DNA of 5,724 bases from Mycoplasmataceae bacterium (GTDB lineage Bacteria; Bacillota_I; Bacilli_A; Mycoplasmatales; Hepatoplasmataceae): contig JABSQC010000048.1 of NCBI GenBank assembly GCA_013214845.1, forward strand, positions 1 to 5,724, read 5' to 3'. The position numbers were made by a program, and so were the translations under genes. The notes under the pieces are model-generated. The model was not told the origin of the DNA and ran no database searches. It saw only the letters and a list, made by a program, of their open reading frames with translations. Position 1 is the first letter of the stretch, and each line of letters begins with the position of its first letter. Positions 1-5,724 of the stretch are shown one piece after another.

Positions 1-735
1 AATTTGTTGACCTAAAGGTGCACTCATATCAGTTATTATGCAAGATAATTTTCTGTCAAATTTTTTAGCTATTCTTATCATTAGTTTAGCTAACCTTTCA
101 GCTGATTTAAGATCCTTCATAAATGCGCCTGTTCCACATTTAATATCAATCATAATTAAGTCTGCAGAAACAGCAAACTTTTTAGATAATATAGAAGCGC
201 ATATTAAAGGTAATGAATTTGATGTTACAGTAGAATCTCTTAGTGCATATATATATTTATCTGCTGGCGCTAAAGTGTCTATTTGACCAATTATAGAAAT
301 ACCTTTTTCAGTAACATTTCTAACAAATTCTTCTTGTGTCAAAGAAGTAGAAAAACCTTTAATGGATTCCAGTTTATCTATAGTTCCTCCTGTAAATCCT
401 AACCCTCTTCCAGAAAGTTTACCAACATTTATTCCTAATGACGCCATAAGTGGTGCAAGAATTATACTTGTTTTATCACCAATTCCTCCAGTAGAATGTT
501 TGTCAACAACAAATACATCATCAAATTCAATCGTACTTCCTGAGTCAACATATGACTTAGTTAAATAATATGTTTCATCATCAGTCATACCATTTATTTT
601 AATTGCCATCAATAGAGCAGCAATTTGGTAATCCGGAATTTCTTGCTTAGTATATCCATTTACTCAAAAATAAATTTCTTCTTTTGTAAGCTCCTGATTA
701 TTAGATTTTTTTTCTATTATACTTAGTATATTCAT
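1..735 (-). CDS. deoA: Pyrimidine-nucleoside (thymidine) phosphorylase, N-terminal 245 residues, runs off left edge
   Basis: The enzyme cleaves thymidine, deoxyuridine or uridine with phosphate, giving the free base and (deoxy)ribose-1-phosphate, in cytosolic nucleoside salvage. The translation shows the family signatures in order: PDYQIAALLMAI (34-45), KHSTGGIGDKTS (79-90, phosphate loop), SGRGLGFTGGTIDKLE (108-123), ALRDST (164-169) and GTGAFMK (201-207). Residues matching E. coli thymidine phosphorylase His85, Arg171, Ser186 and Lys190 are present with identical spacing as His80, Arg166, Ser181 and Lys185, so the visible part looks active. Family length is about 430 residues, so the C-terminal part lies outside the window. 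Start: ATG at 735 with AAAGGAG (746-752) 10 nt upstream. Trp24 is TGA. The gene is last visible in the acpS-plsC-deoA run, 35 bp after plsC. Thymidine-only (deoA) versus broad pyrimidine (pdp) specificity cannot be decided from sequence. Confidence 0.95.
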
Positions 736-770
736 ATTTTATTATCTCCTTTTATTTTAATAAAACTGGA

Positions 771-1532
771 TTATTTGGAATATTTATCAATATTTAGTTT
801 GATCTGTTCCCTTACTTCATTAGAAATAGTTACTGAATCCTTGTGTCTTATATCCTTTGTTTTTATTGGTTTATCAAATATGATTTGGACAACTCTTTTT
901 CCAGGTAAAAATGCTTTTCTAAATACCTGTTCTGTTCCAATTATAGTAACAGGAACTATTGGCATTAAAAGTTTCTTACTAATAGAATAAGCCCCATCAT
1001 TAAAATCATCTATTTTATTTGAATCACCACTTCTCTTTCCTTCAGGAAAAATAACCATATATCTATTATTATTTTTTGCTCACTTTCCTGCTCCAATCAA
1101 CGCAGCAATAGCTTGCCTAAAATTTTCTCTATCTATGTAGAAAGCTTCTAAAGCATCAAAATAACCTCTTAATACAGATTTCTCTAACTCTATTTTTGCA
1201 ACAGCTGAAGTTTCTCGGTCAGGTCCTAAAGCTTGCATAAGAGTCATAGAATCAGCGTAACTAACATGGTTAGGAGTTAACACTGCTGAACCTTTAGGTA
1301 AATTATCTTCTCCTCTCACAACTAACTTGATACCTAATGAAAAAGACAACATTTTAGATTTAGTAACAGCGTATTCTCATCTTTTACTAAAAGGATGATG
1401 GTTGTCATCTTGCAGGTTATTGTTCTTTATAACTCACTTTCTTTCTCTTCTTGATCCTCAAAAGAAGTTTCATGATGTATAGAATAACAAGAAAAATATT
1501 CTTGGTATTCAAACTATCATATCTATAAGCAT
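771..1532 (-). CDS. plsC: 1-acyl-sn-glycerol-3-phosphate acyltransferase (PlsC)
   Basis: This enzyme adds the second acyl chain to lysophosphatidate, making phosphatidate at the membrane. In Gram-positive relatives the donor is acyl-ACP. The 253-residue product is of normal family length. It shows a hydrophobic N-terminal membrane anchor (about 5-25), motif I NHVSYAD (88-94, catalytic His89 and Asp94), motif II FYIDR (131-135), motif III FPEGKRS (162-168, Lys where Thr is usual) and motif IV VPV (193-195). Six Trp codons are TGA (8, 21, 25, 33, 52, 151), so a standard-code translation breaks the gene. The start is uncertain. The frame is open back to the in-frame acpS stop at 1563. ATG 1532 is chosen. 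GTG 1547 and ATG 1520 are alternatives, and none has a clear Shine-Dalgarno, which suggests coupling to acpS translation. Adjacent acpS supplies the activity that makes holo-ACP, so the pair is functionally coherent. Confidence 0.93.
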
Positions 1533-1562
1533 ATTAATTAATTTCACTATTAAATTATATAA

Positions 1563-1907
1563 CTATAATGTCAAAATTACAAATGTAACTACATATTCTC
1601 GTTCATGTGAAATACTTAAAAAAATATTAGTAAATTCGCTATTTTTATTAAATACAAAATAAGGCTTTCCTTGTTTATCATTTCTTATTTCTATATCCTT
1701 GAAGCTAATACTTTTTTTTCCTGAAGCTTTAACAAATGATTCTTTTGCAGATCATCTTGATGCAGCATATTCCATTCTTTTTTCATTATTATATGATCTA
1801 TAAATTTCAAGTTCATACTCTGTAAGAAATCTACAAATAACATCATATTTACTAAACCTATTAACTTTAGATATATCAGTTCCTATACCTTTTATATTCA
1901 ATGACAT
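1563..1907 (-). CDS. acpS: Holo-[acyl-carrier-protein] synthase (AcpS)
   Basis: AcpS moves 4'-phosphopantetheine from CoA to the serine of acyl carrier protein, making holo-ACP. The 114-residue product matches the usual family size (about 115-125). Visible family features are GIGTDI (7-12, with Mg-binding Asp11), FLTEYELE (27-34), ASRWSAKESFVKA (49-61, with Mg-binding Glu56), GKPY (80-83) and SISHE (98-102). Trp52 is TGA. The start at 1907 is the only ATG before GIGTDI and gives the standard N-terminus. It has no Shine-Dalgarno, and the divergent rnhC start is only 24 bp away, so translation may be leaderless or nearly so. It is first in the acpS-plsC-deoA run, with 30 nt between its TAG stop and the chosen plsC ATG. 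Confidence 0.93.
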
Positions 1908-1931
1908 AATTTAAGTATAATATACACATTA
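1908..1931. promoter_or_regulatory. Compact divergent promoter between acpS and rnhC
   Basis: Only 24 bp separate the two divergent start codons. The plus strand has TATAAT at 1916-1921, which would start transcription near 1928 and leave about 4 nt before the rnhC ATG. The minus strand has overlapping -10-like TATACT (1919-1914) and TATATT (1924-1919), which would start transcription within a few bases of the acpS ATG. No convincing -35 boxes and no Shine-Dalgarno are visible on either side. The boxes are seen directly; promoter use and near-leaderless mRNAs are inferred. In such AT-rich DNA a TATAAT can occur by chance. Confidence 0.5.
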
Positions 1932-2768
1932 ATGAATACATTTTCAAAAAAAATTAATAAAGAAGAAGAAAAATTTATAATGAAAAATTATTCTAATTTT
2001 GAACTTGAAAGTAATAATCAATATATAAAATTTTTTGCAAAGACAAATGAAATTACAATTAGCTTATATACTTCTAGTAAAATTGTTATCAGTGGATTTA
2101 GATTAGAAGAAAATGATCTTGTTAAATACCTTAATAATTTTGAAGTCAATGAAAATATAGTTGGATCAGATGAAACAGGAACTGGAGATTTATTTGGGCC
2201 AATTATAATTACAGCTGTTAAGTTCAATAATAAAACAAGTGATGTTTTAAAGAAAATAAATGTTGGAGATAGTAAAAAGATTTCTGATAATATTATTGAA
2301 GATTACTACTTAAAACTTATAAATAATGTTGAATCAAAAACAATTATTATAGAACCTGAAAATTATAATGAGATGTATAAGCGCACAGGAAATATAAAAT
2401 CAATTATTAGTTGAGGACATTTCAAAGTTCAAAACATGATTGGTGGAGATTACAAAAGGATAATAGACCAATTTGTAAATAAAAGCAAATTTTTTGAATA
2501 CATATCTAAAGATTCTAATGAGTATGATGATTGACTATTTGAAACTAAGTCAGAAGATAAATATCCTCAGGTAGCTGTAGCAAGCATTATAGCAAGACAT
2601 AAATTAAATGAATGATTCAAAATAAACAATGAAAAAAATAGTTTTGAATTAAAGAAAGGAAACTCTTATACAAGAGATGAATTAAAAGTTCTGATAAAGA
2701 AGATAGGAAAAGATAATATAAAAAGTTATGCGAAAAAAGATTTTAAGAATATAAAAAACCTTGTCTAG
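1932..2768 (+). CDS. rnhC: Ribonuclease HIII
   Basis: RNase HIII cleaves the RNA strand of RNA-DNA hybrids, clearing R-loops and primers. The 278-residue product has the two-part RNase HIII layout. The N-terminal substrate-binding region (about 15-72) includes IKFFAK and SLYTSSKIVISG. The catalytic domain begins with GSDETGTGDLFGP (78-90, Asp80 and Glu81 in the family's DE-x-GTGD motif). It continues with GDSKKISD (112-119), a third likely carboxylate Asp179 in IIDQF, and TKSEDKYPQVAVASIIAR (205-222). The N-terminal region and the DETGTGD motif separate it from RNase HII. Trp161, Trp201 and Trp228 are TGA, so standard-code reading stops after residue 160. ATG 1932 is chosen because it keeps the N-terminal helix. 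ATG 1980 is an alternative preceded by a purine-rich stretch. It diverges from acpS and converges on rpsO, and its last codons form half of the shared terminator. Confidence 0.93.
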
Positions 2769-2786
2769 GCAAGGTTTTTTATATTC
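2747..2786. terminator. Bidirectional intrinsic terminator shared by rnhC and rpsO
   Basis: A perfect 17-bp inverted repeat (arms 2747-2763 and 2770-2786) has a 6-nt loop TCTAGG. The core ACCTTG/CAAGGT is flanked by an A-run on one arm and a T-run on the other, so the RNA from either strand gives a GC-containing hairpin followed by U residues. The rnhC stop TAG (2766-2768) lies in the loop, and the last base of the rpsO stop (2786) is the outermost base of the stem. This fits termination of two convergent genes with a 17-bp intergenic gap. Structure is seen directly; function is inferred. Confidence 0.9.
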
Positions 2787-3055
2787 TATTTTCTTATGTT
2801 TAGTTCTTTTACAATCTTGTTGTATCTTTCTTCATCTCTTGATTTAAGATATCTTAGCAGGTCTGTTCTTTTTCCTACTTTTTTTCTTAAACCTGTTAAT
2901 GAGTGGACATCTTTTTTATTCTTGATTAAATGTTTTGTAAGTAAGTTTATTTCTTCAGTTAAAAGTGCTATTTGCACTTCTGGCGAAGCGGTATCCTTTT
3001 CATTTAATTGTCATTTTTTAATAATTGTGTTTTTCTCTGATTTTGTTAAAGCCAT
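2786..3055 (-). CDS. rpsO: 30S ribosomal protein S15
   Basis: S15 binds the central domain of 16S rRNA early in 30S assembly. The 89-residue product has the exact family length. It shows [22 protein letters not shown] (22-43), [10 protein letters not shown] (47-56) and [13 protein letters not shown] (66-78). His42, Asp49 and Ser52, which match the E. coli residues that read the G-U/G-C step of rRNA, are kept. The usual HSRRGL is HSLTGL here. Trp15 is TGA. ATG 3055 is fixed by AAAGGAG (3061-3067) 5 nt upstream and by the standard MALTKSEK N-terminus. It lies 59 bp after an unrecognised repeat-protein gene on the same strand, so it may be co-transcribed with it. A hairpin in its leader ends next to the ribosome-binding site. 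Confidence 0.97.
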
Positions 3056-3068
3056 ATACTCTCCTTTG

Positions 3069-3108
3069 ATTATCACCAAGTTATATTAAACTTATAACCT
3101 AGTGTAAT
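3069..3108 (-). promoter_or_regulatory. rpsO leader hairpin, candidate S15 autoregulatory element
   Basis: In the rpsO-sense RNA, CACUAGGUUAUA pairs with UAUAACUUGGUG (core 3074-3104) as 12 consecutive pairs closed by a 7-nt loop. Two of the pairs are wobbles (one U-G, one G-U). With a single bulged A at 3073 the helix extends four more pairs (AUUA/UAAU) and ends one nucleotide before the AAAGGAG site. The wobbles become A-C mismatches in the opposite-strand RNA, so the fold suits only the rpsO transcript. It contains 5'-GG/3'-UC, the G-U/G-C step that S15 recognises in 16S helix 22. No U-tract follows, so it is not a terminator. Pairing is seen directly; a regulatory role is inferred from the known S15 autoregulation in other bacteria. 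Confidence 0.5.
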
Positions 3109-3114
3109 TTTCAT

Positions 3115-3942
3115 CTAGCCTCAGAACATTAATTTTGCTCTATTTGATTTAGGATTGATGTTTTCTTTATCTCTGTCATATCTCATCATCTTGTCAATTT
3201 CAGTACTACTAAAAGAACCTCTACTTATTGATCTGCGAAGTTTTGTATTTGTATTCTCATTAATTTCAAATGTTTTATCCAAATTACCTTTTTTTCTGTG
3301 TAGAGTTTTGTTTCCAACATTTGAACTAGACAGAGATTCATCAAGTCTTTTGTTTAAGGCGCTTGAAATTCCTCGATTTGCTTTAAGTGGTTTCTTAATG
3401 TTAGATTTTGCTTGACCAGTTAAATCCATATTGTCAGTTATGTCTTCTCTTGCAATTCTGTCGCTTGGTTTTTTTGCATTAGACATCATTTTGTTAATGC
3501 CTTTTTCAAAGTCCTGCATTGCACTAGTTGAGTTTTTAAGTGGAGCTTTAAAGTCTTTAGTTTCTCTACCAGTTAAGTCCATGTTGTCAGTTATGTCTTC
3601 TCTTGCAATTCTGTCGCTTGGTTTTTTTGCATTGGACATCATTTTGTTAATGCCTTTTTCAAAGTCCTGCATTGCACTAGTTGAGTTTTTAAGTGGAGCT
3701 TTAAATTCTTCTGAATTTGTACTATTTAAATTAAGATCATCAAAAACATTCTTTTTAGAAATGTTGTGGTGATAATTTGTTTTCTTTTCATTAAGAATTG
3801 AATTAAGACTTGAATAAGAAAAAGAAGCATTAAATAAAGATTTTTTCCTCTCTAATGTAGTAAAAGAATTACCTGACTTTTCTACAATTATGTCACCTAT
3901 TGGTTTTCATTTAACTTTTAAAATCTTATCATTATCACTCAT
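3115..3942 (-). CDS. Hypothetical 275-residue protein with 51-residue tandem repeats
   Basis: I do not recognise this family. The protein has a unique N-terminal part (1-79, with KVKWKPIGDIIVEKSG at 9-24), two near-identical 51-residue units (80-130 and 131-181), then a decayed third unit that begins in register as IKKPLK (182-187). A basic, Ser/Asn/Lys/Arg-rich tail ends in LMFWG. INKMM occurs in both repeats and IDKMM recurs at 249-253. There is no signal peptide or membrane segment, so it is probably cytosolic and largely unfolded or helical. Trp12 and Trp274 are TGA; a standard-code reading would wrongly end it at 3121. ATG 3942 has no Shine-Dalgarno, but TATAAT boxes lie just upstream (3967-3962 and 3948-3943 on the minus strand). 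It sits 58 bp after the Asn-rich gene and 59 bp before rpsO, same strand. A scaffold or cytoskeletal role is possible but unproven. Confidence 0.75.
3416..3552 (-). repeat. Tandem repeat copy 2 (137 bp core of a 153-bp unit)
   Basis: This stretch repeats 3569-3705 with three differences in 137 bp, at exactly 153 bp (51 codons) spacing, leaving a 16-bp non-identical spacer. All three differences are third-position T/C changes on the coding strand (Ser, Asn and Asp codons) and are silent. A weaker third copy follows in register around 3381-3399 (shared TTAAGTGG). Confidence 0.95.
3569..3705 (-). repeat. Tandem repeat copy 1 (137 bp core of a 153-bp unit)
   Basis: This is the first copy in reading order. 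It encodes FKAPLKNSTSAMQDFEKG and continues through SDRIAREDITDNMDLTG (residues 80-125). Near-identity to copy 2 indicates recent duplication or gene conversion. Such in-frame tandem units commonly change copy number in mollicutes, but variation cannot be seen from one sequence. Confidence 0.95.
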
Positions 3943-3956
3943 ATTATAATGATAAC

Positions 3957-4000
3957 TTATTATTATAAATATATATATAAAAGTGTTTTTATAATAATAA
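3957..4000. repeat. AT-only 13-bp inverted repeat between the two hypothetical genes
   Basis: TTATTATTATAAA (3957-3969) and its exact complement TTTATAATAATAA (3988-4000) flank an 18-nt AT-rich spacer, which also holds a smaller TATAAAA/TTTTATA hairpin. It fills most of the 58-bp gap directly after the TAA of the upstream gene. It could weakly end or stabilise that transcript, but it has no G or C in the stem and may simply reflect base composition. Confidence 0.5.
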
Positions 4001-5398
4001 TTAGTCTAATCAAGTTGCTATATCATTGTCTGTTATTGAATTTTTATTTGGTTGCCTTATTTTTTTTAAAAACGGATTATTAATATTTTCAAACACATTT
4101 TCAACAGAGTTTTCTTGTAACTTATTATTTTTTTCTCTAAATTTTTCCTTCTCCAAATTTAAAATTTTATCAATATTTATATTTTCTTTAGCTTTAGAGC
4201 TAATAGCATTAAAATCTATTGAATCAATAATTTCTGATGCTAAATCTTTGTTTAAATAATCCAGCTTATAACTTTGTTTTAATTCTTCATCTAAAAAACG
4301 ATCTAATAAACCATCATCTCCATCTGATAATAAGTTCAAATTATTATCTTTATTTCTTTCAATTTCAAATTTTTCGTTATCATTTTGATAATTTACAGTA
4401 TTTTTTTTATTTTCACTAAATTCTTTTTGCTGATTATCTAGAATTTCACTATCATTTATATCAATTCTATATTTAGATAAAAACGAAGGCTTCATATCTT
4501 TTGAAACTTTTTCAAACTCAAATTTAGAATCTTTCCTTTTACTGAATTTATCATTTACAAATTTATAATCTAAAATTTTTTCAACATCAAGGCTATTACT
4601 ATCTCTATCTAAGCGGATAAGTTTGTTATTTTTTTGATTGTTATTACTATTATTATTTATATCAACATAGTTATCTCTTCCATTATTTTTAGTAATATCC
4701 TTCTTCTTATTATTGTCAAGTATTTCGTATATATTTAATGTTGGCTTATTAATATTGCTTATTTTTTGAATGTTATCTTCTAAAAAATTATTATTACTTG
4801 GCTCTAACTGAAATGACTTTTTATTAGATTCAAAGTTTTTTTTAGATACATGCGGGGTGCTATCAATATTTAGAAAATATAGATTTCTATCCAAATTACT
4901 AATATTTTTTTTCTTAGATATATTATTATAATTTTGAAAATCATAACTATCAAAATCATTGCTAACTTTGTGTTCTAAATTTTGTTCTCTTTTACCAATT
5001 ACATCATCAATGTTAATAGATACATTTTTATTATTTGATTGCTTTTTAACTAAATCCCTTTTTATTATTTTATTTCCGTCAAATATTTGACCATCTATAT
5101 TGCCCTTATCAATTTCTTTTTTATCATTTATATATATATTATTTGGTTCAAACAATTTATCTAATTCAAAGTTTATTCTGTTGCTGGCATTTTTATTAAG
5201 TAATTCAAATGCATCAATAATAGATTTATCATCAATGTTGTTATTAACATATTTATTACTAGCATTATTTTTCTTGTTTATTTTAAGCTCTTCAAATATT
5301 GACTCAATATTAAAATCAGTTTCTTCTTTTGAAATGTTGTTTTTCTTGCTATTATTACGTTTTATATCATTTTTTAAAGTTTCATTCTTTGGTACCAA
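4001..5398 (-). CDS. Hypothetical Asn/Lys-rich, probably disordered protein, 5' end missing
   Basis: I do not recognise this family. At least 465 residues are visible, rich in Asn, Lys, Asp, Ile and Ser, with no membrane segment and only one Trp (463, TGA) in a C-terminus ending ATWLD. A standard-code reading would end three residues early, at 4010. A short motif, roughly hydrophobic-[DEY]-x-hydrophobic-[FLI]-acidic/Asn, recurs across it, for example IESIFE (31-36), LDKLFE (79-84), IYEILD (223-228), VEKILD (272-277), IDKILN (409-414) and VENVFE (432-437). The first codon used here is TTG at 5398, only to mark the edge of mollicute-like sequence. No in-frame ATG occurs until about residue 302 and no Shine-Dalgarno precedes the TTG. 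The frame stays open into foreign-looking DNA until TAG at 5522-5524. I infer that the true N-terminus was lost at a junction. It lies 58 bp upstream of the repeat-protein gene. Confidence 0.7.
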
Positions 5399-5498
5399 AA
5401 CACATCAAACGTGATTACAAAGGGGTAACAGTACAAAATAAATGATTTTCGTGGAGAGAAGAAAAATAATGTCAAGAAAATATCCGCCTGCGGCAGCC
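5399..5498. other. Unassigned ~100-bp segment at the mollicute/foreign junction
   Basis: The segment is less AT-rich than the mollicute part, with GC-rich patches such as CCGCCTGCGGCAGCC at 5484-5498. I see no gene, RNA or mobile-element end. The minus-strand frame of the Asn-rich gene passes through it without an ATG. A plus-strand frame starting at 5442 runs antisense into the purM fragment and is not credible. The change from mollicute sequence is near 5390-5400, and identifiable purM sequence stops near 5500-5510. Confidence 0.5.
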
Positions 5499-5612
5499 TT
5501 ACTTTTCACTAGTTTTTTTCACTACTTGTTTGATGTTTTCAACAAGTTCATTACCAGCATCAATATCAACTCCAGCATCTTTATAATTCATTGGGTTTAC
5601 TTTTTGAGTCAC
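5499..5612 (-). pseudogene. purM: Truncated 5' end of gammaproteobacterial-type purM (AIR synthetase)
   Basis: PurM (phosphoribosylformylglycinamidine cyclo-ligase) makes aminoimidazole ribonucleotide in de novo purine synthesis. The 37-codon frame contains [20 protein letters not shown], followed by a VVKKT segment. This closely matches the N-terminus of proteobacterial PurM (E. coli has [15 protein letters not shown] and VVKKT at the same place); Firmicute PurM N-termini differ. GTG 5612 is the start, with AGAGG (5621-5625) 8 nt upstream; ATG 5591 is a weaker choice. After about residue 34 the match stops and a TAA follows (5499-5501), where a full enzyme has about 345 residues. The expected GGLGGFGAL segment is absent from all downstream frames. 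It is therefore a fragment, cut by a junction rather than a small gene. It contains no Trp, so its genetic code cannot be read. Confidence 0.85.
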
Positions 5613-5655
5613 GTTCAAAACCTCTAACAATAATTTATGACGTTATAAAAATGTT

Positions 5656-5661
5656 ATTCTA
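5656..5661 (-). promoter_or_regulatory. Likely purM -10 box
   Basis: TAGAAT on the minus strand matches TATAAT at five of six positions. Transcription would start near 5649, leaving a leader of about 37 nt before the GTG. A weak TTTTCC 17 bp upstream would be the -35 and falls inside the PurR-like operator. Confidence 0.4.
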
Positions 5662-5677
5662 TCATTTATTTTGTAAA

Positions 5678-5693
5678 AGGAAAACGATTGCAT
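5678..5693 (-). promoter_or_regulatory. PurR-type operator (PUR box) upstream of purM
   Basis: ATGCAATCGTTTTCCT on the minus strand fits the E. coli PurR consensus ACGCAAACGTTTTCNT at 13 of 15 specified positions. It overlaps the likely -35 region of the purM promoter, the position expected for repression by PurR with hypoxanthine or guanine. PurR of this type is known from gammaproteobacteria, so the operator supports the origin of this tail independently of the protein match. Confidence 0.7.
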
Positions 5694-5724
5694 TGTTAAA
5701 TATCTCATGTAGTATACAGTTATG
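5694..5724. other. Edge of purM upstream region; possible divergent gene start
   Basis: The window ends with ATG on the plus strand (5722-5724). In E. coli purM is divergent from upp (uracil phosphoribosyltransferase), so a divergent gene could begin here. No ribosome-binding site is clear and no codon after the ATG is visible, so this is only a positional hint. Confidence 0.15.

Noticed and set aside
38..568. Plus-strand open frames over the left edge
   Set aside because: They are antisense shadows of the clear deoA coding sequence.
771..1352. plsC as a frameshifted or split pseudogene
   Set aside because: The breaks are TGA codons read as Trp in code 4; the motifs are intact and in one frame.
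1545..1547. GTG as plsC start
   Set aside because: It is possible, at 15 nt after acpS, but lacks a ribosome-binding site; the in-frame ATG at 1532 is simpler. The choice remains uncertain.
3057..3114. Leader hairpin as terminator of the repeat-protein gene
   Set aside because: No U-tract follows on the minus strand; the helix runs straight to the rpsO ribosome-binding site.
5499..5612. The 37-codon frame as a genuine small protein
   Set aside because: It matches only the PurM N-terminus, with purM-like promoter and operator, and then loses homology abruptly; a truncated purM explains it better.
5442..5627. Plus-strand open frame of 61 codons near the right end
   Set aside because: It lies antisense to the recognisable purM N-terminus, crosses the junction and has no family signature.
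1..5724. CRISPR array, tRNA, rRNA or insertion sequence
   Set aside because: No spaced direct repeats of CRISPR type, no cloverleaf or rRNA-like stretch, and no transposase signature was seen on either strand; the only direct repeat is the protein-coding 153-bp tandem unit.

Overview
The window comes mainly from a mollicute (Mycoplasma-type bacterium). It is very AT-rich. TGA is read as tryptophan: all 15 Trp codons found in the seven mollicute reading frames are TGA and none is TGG, so a standard-code translation breaks most of these genes. The genes are small, typical housekeeping genes. I cannot name the species.

Layout, left to right. Bases 1-1907 (minus strand) hold a compact acpS-plsC-deoA operon: holo-ACP synthase, lysophosphatidate acyltransferase, and a pyrimidine-nucleoside phosphorylase that runs off the left edge. 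The first two serve ACP-linked phospholipid synthesis and the third serves nucleoside salvage. A 24-bp divergent promoter gap separates acpS from rnhC (RNase HIII, plus strand). rnhC converges on rpsO (ribosomal protein S15, minus strand), and the two share a perfect 17-bp hairpin terminator that contains or touches both stop codons. The rpsO leader can fold into a 12-bp hairpin just upstream of its ribosome-binding site. That hairpin carries a G-U/G-C step like the one S15 recognises in 16S rRNA.

Upstream of rpsO on the minus strand lie two unrecognised genes. One is a 275-residue basic protein with two near-identical 51-residue repeats plus a decayed third copy. The other is an Asn/Lys-rich, probably disordered protein of at least 465 residues with a recurring short hydrophobic-acidic motif. 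The second gene has no ATG near its visible start and appears cut off near base 5398.

From about 5399 to the end the sequence changes character. It is less AT-rich and holds, on the minus strand, the promoter, a PurR-type operator, the ribosome-binding site and the first ~34 codons of a gammaproteobacterial-type purM. Mycoplasmas lack de novo purine synthesis and PurR, so this tail is foreign. A chimeric assembly is the simplest explanation and recent transfer is the alternative. About 100 bp between the two identifiable parts is unassigned.
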